Below, piece after piece: positions 36,008 through 51,063 of a stretch of DNA of 64,000 nucleotides. A program made the position numbers and the translations under genes. Each line of letters begins with the position of its first letter. Positions within the stretch are counted from its first letter, which is position 1. The stretch is from Sipunculus nudus (Eukaryota; Annelida; Sipuncula; Golfingiida; Sipunculidae), in assembly GCA_026874595.1 (NCBI GenBank), contig CM049314.1, positions 73,362,300-73,426,299 of the forward strand. Direction: 5' to 3'. A model generated the notes under the pieces. The model was not told the origin of the DNA, did no database searches, and was given only the letters and a program-made list of their open reading frames with translations.

Positions 36008-37235
36008 TTGTCGATGGCACTGCCTCTGTGGTTGCTCTCATGCATACTTTGGTCGGGATTGGTTTTGGAGTGATTCTCTTCAGCTCAAACACCACAGCAT
36101 AAAATAAGGGTCCAAGTTTTCTCTGTGTTTTAGTTTTTATGTTCACCTGCAGATGTCTCCACATACAATAGTGGATTTTGGTCCTATTTCTCAATGTGTT
36201 TTAGTTTTCATGTCCACCTACAGTTGTATCCACATGTCATAGTTTTCATGTGCCCTCAAGATTTCCTCCACATGTCATAATTTTGGTTGCTTATCAAGCA
36301 TGAAAGACAACAAGAGTCCAAAGCTGGGGACATTAATTCCTCAAATTTGCTTGTTAATTTTTGCACTTGAAGTCAGTGGTTTTTGTTTTTACATATTTAA
36401 ATTTGTGGATAAGTAGAATGTTTGATATGCTATGTACAGTGGCAGCTATTGGACTGGAACACTAATTTCTTTGATTAGCATTACCCTGTCCATTAAATGG
36501 TACATTAGCTACTGCTAAAGATTAAAAACTTGTATTGTTTTGTTTATTTGTATAATAAATCTAATTTTAATGGCTGAGACTCTCTCTCTGCCAATAAACA
36601 TGTGGAACTGTTGAGATTTGAAATTTGGCCATTTTCCAGCAATCCATAATGAGTTTACATTATTGTTAGGTCAACATGCAAAATGGTGTTAAGAAGCACA
36701 CTTCCATTAGTTCTCGAAATTAATCTTTTTTGATAACCACCATCATCACAATTAATTATTTCTCATGAACCTGATATTAACTGGAGAACAATTTCTTATG
36801 GTATCGTTGATAGGGTTTTTTTTTGTTCAATATCATTTCATGGAGTGGGTTATACTTCTGGCTAGCTTAAGGAGAAATGATCATATCAGTTATTGCTTGT
36901 ATGCATTACTTCAGATTACTGTAGCATTAATATATTGACATTTTTATAAACAGAAAAAAATGTTAAATTAGAAATATAGTCTAGGCCTGCATGATTACCT
37001 CTGCCAGGATCTTAATGAAGCTTTTTATGAGTTCTTATTCACACTTGATTATATCCATAGAAACATGTTGCCAGCAATTATTAATATTAAACCAACAAGT
37101 AATTGCAGGTTATACTTAAGTTGGCTTTATATTTGCGAGGTTAAATATTAACAATTTTCAAATCTTCAGTGTTTTGCGAGGGTTTCATTTTCGCAATAAA
37201 CTTATGTTACACTTGCACAGTCTGCATAACCATTA
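36008..37235 (+). other. tim intron 1 sequence, nothing recognised
   Basis: AT-rich sequence. No exon, RNA gene or clear repeat was recognised. Confidence 0.45.
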
Positions 37236-38270
37236 TTAGCAAACCTGTGAGCTTATGTGATGGTGTGGCTTTGTCCATCGCCAGTCTTCTGTATGTTAAC
37301 CCATACTATCTTGAAAACAGCAAGAGCAAGAGTTGGCATCATGAAATTTTATGCAAAAAAATCATCTTAAAAACTCTCTCGGTTTTTGCTTTTTTTTTGG
37401 CTAACTGCATGTTCTTAGATTTTATAGGGAAAATAACTAAAAAAGCTTTAAAAATCTTCTTCTCCGAAAGTGTTCAGCCAAAATGTTGTATATTTCACAG
37501 AAATAATCTCTTATACCTTCTCTCTCAAGTTTGTTCCAATGGTTCAAGGTCAGTCAGTTTTGGCTGAGTTACAGGAAGTTGAACTTAGTCATCTGTCCAA
37601 AATAGCATACTAAAATTACAATATCAGAAACGGCTGGAGCTATCATCACCAAATTTTATGCCATTGTTGGTCACATGAGTCGCAGCAATATTGAGGTATT
37701 GGTGGCACCACCTGCATCGGCCTTTATTGTACGGGGGTCATGATCCGGTCATCATAAGTTTGGTGTCTTGGCCTGATATTTTGATCTATGCATCTTTGAT
37801 GGCTTTCTTGTTCACAAGACAGGTGTTGTCAGGTGACTTTTGCACAGTGTTTGTGCCTGCTTATTTGATATATCAGCCTGAAATTGGGTATATTTATGCA
37901 TATCGGATGGCTTGTCGTGTACAAGACTTGTGGCGTCACATACAATAATTTTTGCACAATCTATGTCCCTGCTTATTTCTCAGGAGGGGTAAGACAAATC
38001 AGTCTGAAATTTGGCATACGTATAAATCTCTGATAGCTTTGTTGGATACAAGGCTGGTGGTGCTAGCTACAATCATTTTTGTGTTGTGTGCATCTATTCC
38101 AGAATTTCAGCAGTGATGTTTGTGTAATTGTTTCTTGTACAAAATGTTTAGTACTTGCATTGTTCATATACATGTTACTCATGTTCTTGAAAAGGAATGG
38201 TCCAGCATTGAATTATTATACCTGGTGTATATCCAACTGCACAGGTTCGCATTAGGCCTGTAGGCCTTGT
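37236..38270 (+). mobile_element. Family C element, copy 3
   Basis: Starts TTAGCAAACCTGTGAGCTTA and ends CACAGGTTCGCATTAGGCCT followed by GTAGGCCTTGTTA. Same layout and length (about 1.04 kb) as 30348-31450. The open frame at 37169-37567 lies across its 5' end and is not a gene. Confidence 0.65.
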
Positions 38271-38701
38271 TATATATATTTTTTTATATTATTATATTTT
38301 AACCAGGTGGAAACTGCATGCAATATGCAATAGTGGCAAATATGCAAAAGCATTGATATTATTTAAATAAATTAGATCCTGTGAGAACAAATTGTGAAAG
38401 TAACAAAATATAAATTGCTGCTCCTGTTAAGGTGCAGGTTTGAAGAAAGTGATGAATTTTATTCATCAGTTAATTTTTGTCCTTTGTTTTGTAAAATATA
38501 ATCACAAACTTTAAATATCTTTAAAAAAAAATTTATTTTTTGTGTGTAAAACCCAGAGAGGCTACTATTCTGTTATGTTATCTGATGTTAGAAGTTTATC
38601 AGTTTTTTTAAAATGTAATGAACATATTATATATTCATCTGGGTGTTTTATATGATTATTAAATTTGAGACTTATTACAATGTATTTTTTTTTATTTTCA
38701 G
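38271..38701 (+). other. End of tim intron 1
   Basis: AT-rich sequence leading into a long T tract and the acceptor TTTTATTTTCAG at 38701. Nothing else was recognised. Confidence 0.5.
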
Positions 38702-38713
38702 AACCCACTCATC

Positions 38714-38813
38714 ATGGAGTGGGTTATTATGAACAGGAACGGTGTTGCCAGCATCATGTCTGACCTTGGATGCTACATCAGCGGGGAGTTTATCGTTTCC
38801 GACGAGGCTGAAG
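38714..38813 (+). CDS. tim: tim exon 2 (first coding exon), residues 1-33
   Basis: The exon begins at 38702 after TTTTCAG, with 12 untranslated bases before the ATG at 38714. It encodes [20 protein letters not shown] followed by [13 protein letters not shown], matching the conserved TIM N terminus (M-[DE]-W, then a short helix, then LGC). The donor is GAAG|GTGTGT, leaving phase 1. There is no in-frame upstream ATG in this exon. Confidence 0.88.
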
Positions 38814-41800
38814 GTGTGTACCCCTTATTGTAACACCACCTGTCAGTGTTCTGTGGAACCAGTATTGTGCATCAGTTGTAAATTCTTGAACCGTCATCAG
38901 TAATAATGGGTTGACCTTTACTGATAGGAATAACTATTTATCAGTTTTTAAGGAGTTTGAATTTTCTGACTACTTATAAACCTGTATGGTCCTCAAGCGC
39001 CCACTGCGTCAATTTTAACCCCCTGCATCAAACATTTTGATTCTGATTTTCATCTTTCATGAAAATAAAATAATACAGTTTTGATAAGATATGATTTCAA
39101 TTATTGTGAAGTGCTATTACCTGGTTAGAAAAATAATTCTGTTATTTTCATGCTTTTCCTGAAAAAAAAAAACGGTAAAAAATGAAATATCACCTGGCCG
39201 CAGTGTTCTGAAAAAAAAGTACATGAAAACCAAACCTTTTATTTTTTTGCCTAAGAATGATATTTTCCTCACAATAATCATAAAAAATCCCTGAAAAAAG
39301 AGAAAACTGATTAATCTGACACATACCGTGGTCATCTTTTTGTGCATGAGGGTCTCAAATTTATGATGTTGATTGAAGGGAAAATATCTTGAATAGTAAA
39401 TCTTCTTGAAATGCTGAAATGAATCAGAAATAAAACATGAAAATCTTCATACAAGTCTTATTATTCATAACTGAGACAAATAGTTTCAAAATATAATAAC
39501 AGTATATTCATAAACAAAAAGGCGAACTTAATCACTTAAACCTTGCAACAAAACATAACATATCAACAGTTTCTTCTGATCTCATTACACCCCACCATCT
39601 CAGTACTAAAATGAAATTTCCTCCACTATATCGCTGGCCACCAGCTTCACACAGTGAACAACACATACAATATTAATTTAATTAAAACTTTGACTGTTAC
39701 CATCCGAGAATAACTCGTTATACATATGGAAAACTTTGTCAATTCTGCAAACTAATATCTGTCTTTATTACATAGGAACTTGAAAAAATAAGTTCTTTTG
39801 CCTACGCCAAAATCCTTTCTAATTAGCGAACCTGTGAGCTTAGTTGATGGCTAGCGTAGTCCGTCCGCCGTCCACTGTCTGCTGTCCAAGGTTGGCTTTC
39901 CGCCATCAATGGCTGTAAGTCAGAAACGGACAGAGCAAGCAGCTCCAAATTACATGTAAGAATTAGTCACACGTGAAACTTGGTGCCCTAGAGCTTATTA
40001 TTGGGTATCTGCATTTATTAATATTTTACAGAGAAAAAGCTTAAAAACCTTTAAAAATCTTATTCTCTGAAACTGTTCAGCCAAATTGTCCAAAATTTCA
40101 CAGAAATGTTCCCTGGAACAATCTCTCCCAAGTTTTTTTTCCAGTGGTACCAGTTTGGTGGTTTTTGATCAAGTTACAGGAAGTGGAACTTAGTCATTTG
40201 CATGCTAAAAAATAACAATCTCAGAAAAGGCTGGAGCTATCATCATCATATTCTATGTTAATGTTGGCCACTAGAGTCATATCTGAAATTGAGGTATTGG
40301 TGGTGCCGCCTGCATTGGGCTTTATGTACAGGGGTCAACGGTGCCCGAAGCATACAGAGGGCTACAAAAAACTTCTTCTCTGAAAGCGTAAAGCCAAATT
40401 GTTTAATATTGCACAGAAATGCTCCTAGGATAGTGCTTTCTTAAGTTTGTTCAAATGGTCTCTGTTCTATGACTTTTGGCCAAGTTATGGGAAGCTGAAC
40501 ATAGTCAAATGTAATAGCAGCCTATTTCTGCTCAGTGGCTACAAAGATCTTCTTCTCAAAAACCACTTGGTCAAATTCTTTAATCTCACACATGAATGAT
40601 CCTTAGATGTTGATAATTCAAACTTGTTCAAATGGTTTTGATTGAGTGATTTTCCTAGATTTTATACAGGAAAAGTTAAAAAAGATAGAAAAATCTTCAT
40701 CTCTGAAGCTGTCCAGCCAAATTGTCCAATATTTCACAGAAATGATCCCTAGAACAATCTTTCTAAATTTTGTTTGAATAGTTCCAGTTCTGAGATTTTT
40801 GGCCGAGTTACAGGAGGTTGAACTTAGTAATCTTTCAAAAACAGCACACTAAAATTAAAAAATCTCAGAAAGGCTAGAGCCATCATCACCTAATTAGGGC
40901 CACGCTTGAAAAGCGGGTGCCCCATAGTAATGGATCTGTCAGTTTGTCTGTCTGTCCATCTGTCTGTCTGTCCGTCCGTGCGTCCGTCCACAAATTCTTT
41001 TTCAGATGATAACTCCAGTTAGGATTGACAGATTAAGTTCAAACCTGAAATATGTTTTAACCATCAATTATGGAAGATCTCTATCGATTTTTTGGTCCGG
41101 AGGTCAAAGGTCAAAAAAGTTATTCACAGTTTGGTGTTAAATTTAAGGTCCCTCTTTCAGCATAGCAGAAATCATAATTGTAACCATAATTGTTTGTTGC
41201 ATCTTAATAGTAAGACAGGTCCTTATGTCAACAGCAACGTGGCATGATATATGGTCATAGTCAGCCATTTTTCTGTAAGTTATGTGGTAAAAACCATTAC
41301 TGAACCCCTATTAAGGTTGCGCTCTCTTAGCAAATATGCATGCAAAAGGACACACATTGTTAACACAATAACTTGTGAAAAGTATTTTATATAAGGTCCC
41401 CAGACTCACTGCAGTGATGGACCTTGTGATGGGCTACATCATGTTTGAAGATGGGTGACCTTGATGGATTTTCAAGGTCACAGAGGTGATAATGCTAAAA
41501 TGATGTTAACCAAATAGCTCACAAACAATTTGACTAACACTCACTGAACTTGCACCAGTAATGTTTGTTATGAAGGGCTAGGTTAAGTTGGAAGATGGAT
41601 GACCTTGACAGAGGCAATAATTCTCAAATGATGTTAATGCAATAACTCGCAAAGAATTTGATGAACAATCAAATTTGTTTCTGCATAATAACTCCCCTAT
41701 CATATGATGGATAGGATTCAAACATAATATGTATCACCCATGGCCTAAGAGAGAAGCTTATTGATATTTGGGTCAGAAGGGAAAAAAAAAGTAATACACA

Positions 41801-44800
41801 GTTTGGCGTTCAGTTGCTGGTGTCTCCTTCAGCAGGCCAGAAATGGATGAATCTATTTTAGTCATTTGTGTACAGCCTTTCCTGACCTGTCAGTTTTCTA
41901 GTTTTATGCCAATTTCACGTAAGTCATACCTAAAATTGAGTTATTGGTGGCTCAACCTACATTGATCTGTTTTTTACAAGCAAAAATGTAATTTTAGACT
42001 CTTCTAGCTTATACACTGTTTTATGATGAAACTGTTAAGCTGATTGGTTTAAACTTTTCAAGAATAATACTATGGTAGGGTTCTGCCAGTTTTATAAGAA
42101 TAGGTTGGGTAATTGCAGCTTTATAAAAGCAGTGTAGCCAATTGAAAAAGGTGTTTGAAAACAGATTTGACTACATGCCCAGTTTCAGCAGCCAAGTCAA
42201 GAGGTCACTCAGTTCAACCAGGTGGGGTCCAGACATCACCATGGCAACTGACCTGGCTCTGTCTGGTGTCTAGACAATATGTTTAGACGTCTAGACACAT
42301 CGTCTAGACGTCTAGACACATCATCTAGACACAGAATGCCCAGATTACAATAATTGGAACTATATCTTTCAACTGTTTGGAAAAACTTGGTATGCATTTT
42401 TAGCCAATCTGTTAGCTTATGCAATGGTGTGGCGTCATCCGTTTTCCATTGTCTGTCCTTCATCATAGCTATCTCAAAAAGGGCAGAGGCTAGCAAAAAA
42501 TTTGTCATCTAAAAAATTCTATCATATTTTGCCTTATTTCTTAGCCAAGTGCATTTTCTTAGATTTTATAGGGAAGAAGCTAAAACATTTAAAAATGTTC
42601 TTCTCCAAAACTTTGCAGCCAAATTGTCTGTTCATCTGTCCAATTAATCCTCCCTGGCGAAAAAGATCATATTGGAAATATCCTGACTGATACATCCTAT
42701 TTGTATCCCCCAAAACAGAGTTTTGCGGATACTATGTTTTCAGTCAGATATCGCAGCCACCGCCACTGCTGCTGCATATGTTTTCAGAGAACTCTTCCAT
42801 AATCACTGAGAGGAATTTTTAGCTCAGCTGACTTTCAGTCATGCTGGGCTATAGCGATGGGTCTTTGTCCTTCCGTCTGTCCGTCCGGCCGTCCGGCCGT
42901 AAGCAGGGCACAAATCGTAACCGTAGGGGCTAGGGCCATGAACCCTATGCAGTCTTAGAGGTTCTAAAAAGATCTTGCAAACCTGAAATTAGGTCACTGC
43001 AACCTATATTCTTGAAGTTATGGAGTGTGTTTGGACCCCCCGAAATAACCCTTTAGCCAAAACTTTCATCCCAAACCTTCCATCTTTCACATACAGCTCA
43101 CCTACCAACAGGGGAAGAACCATAACTATTTTGAGGTCACAAGGTCATAGGGTCAAGGTCACAGAACCAACTTCTTTGAAAAGCCTGTGGATGCATTTTA
43201 AGCCAAACCTTTCATCCCAATTCTTTGATCTTTCACATATAGCTCACCTACTAAGTGGGAGAAGAATCCTATAGATGTTGAGGTCACAAGGTCAAAGGTC
43301 AGAGTCAAAGAATCCACTTCTTTGAAAAGGTTGTGGACACATTTCAAGCTAGACCTTTAATTCCAAACCTTTCAGCACTGATATCGCTTCTCTGCCAACA
43401 GGGGAAAAGACCTGTTAATTTTGAGGTCAAAGGTCAAGTTCACAGCACCCTCTTCTTGCATGGAGTTATTTTCAGGCAAACTTTTCAATCTATACTTTCC
43501 ATCTGTCATATATGGCTTCCCTACCAATAGGGGAAGAAGGCTATTGATGTTGAGTTCAAAAGTCAAAGGTCAAGGTCACAATATTGTTCTAAATGCTTAT
43601 GAACATATTTCAAGTGAAACTGTTAAACCCAAACCTTCAGTCTTTCACATATGCCACATCTATGCATCACTGAATGTGATTCAAACTTCATATTTATGGG
43701 TCTTTTTGCATGAAGAAATAACTAATTGATTTTGATCAATTCAGCTGGTCAGGAGGTTAAAGGTTGCAGGTCTAAGTTATTCACTCATTGGTTGCCAAGT
43801 AATTACACCCAGCCAGATGTAAGTGGTTAGTAGTTACCCATCATTTAGAAAGAATCCAGTTGATATGTGGGCAAAAGGCCAAGGTCATAGGTCAGGGATG
43901 TTCACAATAACTTATTTTGTAGACCATCTCTATTTTCTTGTTTTTTTTTGTATATATAACCATGGCACTCACAACTGGTACATCTCACTATGTGCCCATA
44001 ATTGTCATTGACACTTGTGATATATGACTCCCTTTTGTATCAGCTCATGGAGTGATAAGGATGTATCATTAGTGCATAACAAAAACACTGTTGCGGGAAT
44101 GCTTTGGCCAGGCATTAAGACTATGAGAGTTAAGTGTTAAGGTTTAGCTACTGATTTATAAAATGATGGGAACATTTTGCAGTTTATATCATGGAATCAT
44201 AGCAATAAACTTAGTTTTCTAGATATCTGAATATTATTATACAAAACATCTGATATACCAGCAAGTGTTTGTTCTGATAATATGTGGGTCTGTACCTGGA
44301 TTTAGGATGGCTTTATTTGATTACAAGACTCTTAGTGATGCTTTCTGCATTTCTTTTCTTTTAGCTTTTGCAGTTTACCTACCCCGCTGACCCCATTGAA
44401 TAGCAAGCTGATAATTAAAACAAATTGGACTTGCACTTTTTACATTTGCATGTTCATAAATCTGATATGAGAGCTCTCCAACCTGATCCTGCCTTTTGAA
44501 TTGTTTTGGACATTCATAACTGTTACATTCTTTGGTGCAATTGCTACAAGTTTAGTGCCTTATTGGAGGATGTGTGATATCAAATGTCAGACTTGTCAGA
44601 AAACCATTATGCCAGGTAGCCATTTTAGAAATCCTTTTGCCAGGGCAGTTTCTGTGATTTTTTTATGATGTTTGGTCCCTTTTAGAGGATGTTTGTTGTT
44701 CAATTTCCGACCTGTCAGAAATCCAATATGGCCACCAGGAAGCCATCTCTAAATTCCTTTAGAACATATTATCTCAAGAACTATTAAAGTGAATGCAGTG

Positions 44801-47800
44801 GGATGTATATTAATGTAATCTTGCATTGGGTCAAAGATTTCTTAATAAATATGACCATCATTTATGAAAGCTCAGTACAGTTGGCTTGTATTGAATAAAA
44901 ATTAATATGGAAGCACCCGTTTCACAATAATTCTTGCATGGATTTCCTTGATCTTTTGCTATTATTTAGTCTTATATGTGGCCTGTGTGGTATTCCTTTT
45001 GAGACTGACAGGTATCGAGCTAGCTGTGGGATTAGTTCCTGATAGCTCAACATCCATACATTTTGCCTCAGACCATCATTCACTATGTTTTAACGAGACA
45101 TATATGATAAGGATTTATGGCAACGTAGAAAGTTTAAACAAAATTGGCATATAGGTTCTGCAACAATTTTACTAGAAGTTATGAATCGCAGCCCATGATG
45201 TCGCAGGTCATGCTTGGGAGCTGAGCGTCATGACCCATGGGTCACTTTTACAAATTCATGATTATGATAGGTTCACATGTGAACTGCTGCGCCCTCATGT
45301 TTGGTTGACCTCTGACCTTTCCTGTCTGCCCAGCATCCATTTGTGCGTCTGTTTCCACAAATTAACCCACATATCTCAGGAACCGTTTGACCGATCAGGC
45401 TAAAAATTTTGCACAAATATAGCCCTTGGATAGCTTTATAACATACACTAAAATGGTGGGGCCACCTGCAACCATTTTTGCACAGCGTCCATCTGTTCAT
45501 CTGCCTTGGCATAAAGTCACTCATCTCTGCATTGGTTGGACTTATCCACCTGAAATTTTGCATGTGTATACATACTGGATAGCTTTCTTGATTTTCTGAC
45601 AGATGGCGCCACCTACATTCACGTTAACGCTGCAGACATCCAAGCTCATATCTCAAGAACCGTCTTGACTGAATGGGCCAAAATTTTGCATGTGTATAGA
45701 TCTCAAATAGCTCTTCAACATATGCAAAACTGGTAGCACCAGTTGCAGCCATTTGTTGCACAGCATCCATCTGTTCATCTGCCTTGGTATAAAATCACTC
45801 ATATCTCAACAGTGGTTTTACCTATCCAACTGAAATTTTGCAGGTTTATACATCCTGGACAGCTTTCTTGATTTTATGACAGTTTGCTTCACCTACATTC
45901 ATGTTTACACTGCAGACATCCAAGCTAATATCTCAGGAACCATTTGACCGGTTTGGCCAAAATTTTGCATGAGTATAGATCTCACAGAGCTCTTAACCAT
46001 ACACAAGATTGGTTGAGCCACCTGCCACCATTTTTGCACATCCTTCTGTTTGTCTGCTGTGGGATAAAATCACTCATATACAAGTAGTGGTTTGATTTAT
46101 CTGCCTAAAATTTTTCATATGTTTACAACTTAGACAGCTTTCTGGATTTTGTGGTAGGTTGTGCAACCTACATACACATTTGGCTGCAGACATCCTTGCT
46201 AATATGCAACACACCTCACTCTATTTCCCCTTGCCACTTAATCCATGCATCACTTCACCCGTCCCTCTCTTATTACGGAGGATACACATAGTCACTTGTC
46301 AACTACCCATATTCTAGTTTTAAAATGTCCTAGTCTGAAACTTGCAGGTCGGAAAATTCCATTTTGCTGAAATCATAATGACTAAGGAAGATATGCAGGA
46401 CATAAGAGGATCAATATTAAATTTTAAAAATAAACCTCCATCCATACTCCCAAATTTTGCACAGGTTCGCATTAGGCCTGTAGGCCTTGTTTTTATATGT
46501 ACACTGCCAGTATATTTGTTATCTCATCATTGTCTGTTCATTGCAATCTTATGTATCAATAAAATTTTTCAAACAAAAAAAAACATTATAGAAGATGCTG
46601 GACCTACACAGGTGCACATTTGTACTGTATGTTTGTGTCAGGTTACACCAAGTCTCATCTATGTTACCCACTCTTGTAGAGCCAAAAATTTAATATATAA
46701 GGCTAAAGAATTGCAGGATGTCCTGTAACCTGTAAATCAAAGCTTGATTTTGTAAATGAATGATGAACAGGATTTCCATTCTTTCCATGTTTCCTTGGGA
46801 AATAGTTAGAGTCTTAAGATTATGTGCATGTGTTTTAAAATTACTTTATAGTTATTGGTATACTCTGTGTTTGGTTATAGTTTTGATTAATCTCAAAGAT
46901 GAACCTTTTAAAGAAAACTGAGAGAGTGAATGTCTTCACAAAATTTAAACCTGTGGTTTTTGCGCCCCTCCATACCCCAGAAAGCAGACAAATTTTCCCT
47001 TGGCAAAACCCTGTATGCTCATTTTATGACTTACAATGCATGGTTATTATACTTACGGCAAAATTGTTTGACAGTCCAAATTTTTTTCCCGTCATCCTAT
47101 ATTCAGGTCCTCCACAAAATGTTTGTAAACAAATGCCAGTTTCTTTCCCTGTAGAAATATTAACTCATAAAATCTCATTATAGAATTGATTTTCAGATAA
47201 TAAATTAAACTTTTCCCCCCAAGCAATTAGCTAAATCAGGTGTATGTGTCAATGGGGCTGTTGAATCAGTATATATGTATGTATGTGTCATAGTTCATAC
47301 ATTTTAAAACAGACTGGTTTAGCTCTTTGAAGACCCAAAGAATTTTTTTGTCTGTTATGTAGTTCCATACAGAGCATGCTAAATGGAACAAGATTAAATT
47401 ATAAAACTTGATTACGTACACAATATTTGAATCCTTGAGATTGATAAAAAAAAGTGACCTATAAATGTAAAATGAGAAAAGATGGCCTTGAGCAAATGCT
47501 TAAAATCATTTGTGGTTATAATATAAACTGGATTTGAAATTAAAGCACACTCTTTGCAGATTGATAGGAAATTAAACTTTTCAGGCAGATAGGTTTGCCA
47601 AACTTGTGGTTTTAATTCAATTAATTAAAGCTCAAATTCATGTTAATAACCTGTAAAACAAAGTTTATGCAAGCAGGAAATACTTGTAAAAACAGTTATT
47701 ATCATGCTTTTCTGTCGCGGTTTATGTGTTTTTGTAAATAATTAGAAAGGACTAACAAAATTTGGGGCTAAAAAATTAATTGTCACGAATCAAATTCCAT

Positions 47801-50800
47801 TCAGTACCTGTCTGTATATTGTCATGCCTCATGACATCAGTTCCTATAACACATGTCCAAGACGGTGGTCTGTTGTTTTTTTAGGCATTTATTCAGCATG
47901 TAGAAATAATTCGCTTGGTTATGCATGGCATTGAACTATTGTTAACTTTTATTCCAAGGAGCGGAACACCTTGTTAGTGGCTTATATTGGCCTGGCTCAT
48001 TTTTATGCCAAGGTGATTTTTTTTTTGTATGAGGTAACTGCCTCCATTTTTAATGCTAGCTTAATTAAGTATATGTACTTCTGCAAAATTCCATTCTGGT
48101 TATGGACTATTTGAGAGGCAGGGCAGTATCCCATGCTTCCTTTCATTTTATTTCCTGTTGTTAACCAGGCCTGGTGACTACTGCACCTGCAGGCCCTGGG
48201 TGTATAATCATCATCATTGCTGCTTCATGCTTTTAAGCTTATTTTATCAGAGGTTCAAGAGATTACCTTTGTTTAATACATGTCTGATATCAGAAGGGCC
48301 CCTTTAATAAATGTATGGCATACTGTTGGTGGCAAATGAAACTTACAGCGAAAATGATACCTCTGTGAATAAGAGGTGAAGAATAGTATATACTGTATGT
48401 CACTGGCATTGGATGTACATCAGTCCCTGTAGCATCGCAAGGCAAGAGATGGTTATTTCTGTATATAAAAAATTGACATTATGAGTAAAATATGATATAT
48501 TTTATCATATTCCTTTTATGTACAAGAATTTCAGTCATGGGAAATGTTTCCTTGGGTCTATGTCAAATTGTTCAGATTGTGGGTGCATTATAAATAATTC
48601 ATAAATAATAATGGCATATACTCTGTGTAGAATACTTTTTACTGAATTCGCAAAAACGGAACCCTCACAAAATAGGATTAAACTTAAAGGAAAAATTGTG
48701 AAAAAGTAATCCAGCAAATTTAAATCAGGGCTTGACATTAACAGATAAATTCTTGCCGAGGGCAAGTAAAAGTTGGAGAAAATGGTGGTAGGGCAACTAA
48801 AGAGAGAATTCCTTCTTGACCGACTGGGCAAGTGGGTGTAACATTAATCTTTAAACAAGGGCCTGAATCTAGACTAGTCCTAGCTGAGCCACTTTCTTAT
48901 GTATATTGTTACAAAATAATCATGTGGGTCACATTTTTTGTGGCTTTTGGTGCAATCATTGATTTTTGTAGGACAATTAAAATCTATGTGGGGCAGGTAA
49001 AAGAGAGTTGTCAGTTGCCCTACTTGGCAAGTAGTTTAAAAAAATGAATGTAAAGCCCTGTGAAGCCAACTACAGTATTTGAATGAGCCATGTCAAGCAT
49101 GTTATGTTATATAATTAATTACCTCTGCTGAGGAGGATATGATTTGTGATATCTGCAGTGTCTGCATGTTTGTGTGTTGGCTGTATTGTTGTTTGTATTT
49201 TATTAAGATATTGTGAAGAAAAAACTACTTAACCCTTTTACTCAAAATTTTGCAGAGGTTCTTTGGTCTCAGGTTAGAGTTAATCTCAGCTGAGGTGGTC
49301 AGATTTTTCACGGTCAACTAACACCCAGGTTGAGTGCTCTGCAGGCTCAATGGGAAGGTTGTGCCCCTTGGCAGTGGTTCACAAACAAGTGCACCTTTTA
49401 GGGGTTTCTTGGTGGTATGGCAGCTTTGGCGGAGCAAGGGGTTGATTTCAGACCCAAGGCCTGACTGATGCAGTGGTGCAGTAGTCACCAGGCCTAGTTA
49501 ACAACAGGATATAAAATGAGAGAAATCATGTGCTACTACCCTGTCATGTAGTCTGAAACAGGTACAGATTTCTACAAATGTAAATATTTAGTTAAGTAAG
49601 CATAAAGAATGGAGGCTGTTACCTGTAACAACAAAAATTAAAAGAAATACTTTGTAGAGGGCTGGGATATGGCCTATCAAGACTCTTGATTACATTTTGC
49701 TGTTAATCCCCATAAAATGGATGGATCTAGTGTTATATTTTGTCCTTTTCCTGAATCTCATTAAAATATCCAAATTATTGATCTTTTTTTTGTTGCAGAT
49801 TCTTTGCGTGAACTGTTATCCCTGCTTAAACTGGGCGGTGATGAGGTACTGAGGATACAGTGTTGCGTGGCTCAGAAAAACCTTATTGCTACCGTAAGTC
49901 ACTCTATATGTTGATCTCCAAGCTGTCATAACTAACAGGCCAGGTATCTTCTCATAATCTAATCACATCTGTATTTACATACAATACAGACCATTTAGTA
50001 GATTAATTTACCATAGAGAATGTTGTCATTATGCCTCATTTTATATTGCCGCAAAAAAAATATTTCTTTTAATTTTTTTATGGTCATGTAGTAATTATTA
50101 AAATATACAGTTAAGCTTTTCGTGGTCTCATGCCCAACTCTCAATTTCACCAGCATACTTTACACTTTTTGTTATATGAGTGCATAATAACGGGAAAAGA
50201 CTTGGTTTCAGTTGTTTCAAAAAGGAATGTTAAGTTATAATTTGATATTTGTTGAATCACCAGTCATTGTATTTTAAGATAAGTCAGAAATGACTTATCA
50301 ACTGAGTCTCATGTAAACAACAATATGACCAGCTAATACAAAGATGGCTACTAATGCAGGGACACATCTGATCTGTCCGACCATTGAGGAGGTCAAGTAG
50401 CAGTTGACCAGTCAGTCAGCTATTTCAGCCCTTATACATTATTAATATTGTAACACCAGTATTTGTTCTGATAAATCATTATTTAACATGCAAATATTGA
50501 TGATTTTGTAGGTTTGGTGCCCTTTACTGAAGAACATTCCCACGAAAGACACAGAAACTGGAAAAACTTTGTTCACACTGGTCATCAGGTAACAGAGCAC
50601 ATGCTTACACTTGTTCTATTTTCCAACATCAAGTACTGTGCATTAATCAACAGCCATGCCTGTGCATAAAATTTGGGTAGAATCCAGTCCACAAGAAGCC
50701 AGCTGGATATGTGCTGCCACCTGGGCACAGTTTCTGTAATACTCTTGTGACACACCTGGCCAGTTCTGCCATCTTGAGGATGACATTAGTACTATAATAT

Positions 50801-50973
50801 ACATCAGTATTATCAAAGTATCATGCATGTCAGACTTGATTGTACAAATTTAGATGCCAAAGTGCATTATTTATTTATAATGATATTTGATACATATATA
50901 CAAGATAAATTAATAAAACAATGCAGTTTAATAATCCATCTTGTATTTTAGTGTATTTGGATATATATATATT

Positions 50974-51063
<90 letters not shown>

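Noticed and set aside
37169-37567. 132-codon open frame on the + strand
   Set aside because: It runs across the 5' end of a family C element; other copies do not keep the frame.
46342-46728. 128-codon open frame on the + strand
   Set aside because: It crosses the 3' end of a family C element (CACAGGTTCGCATTAGG) and resembles no known protein.
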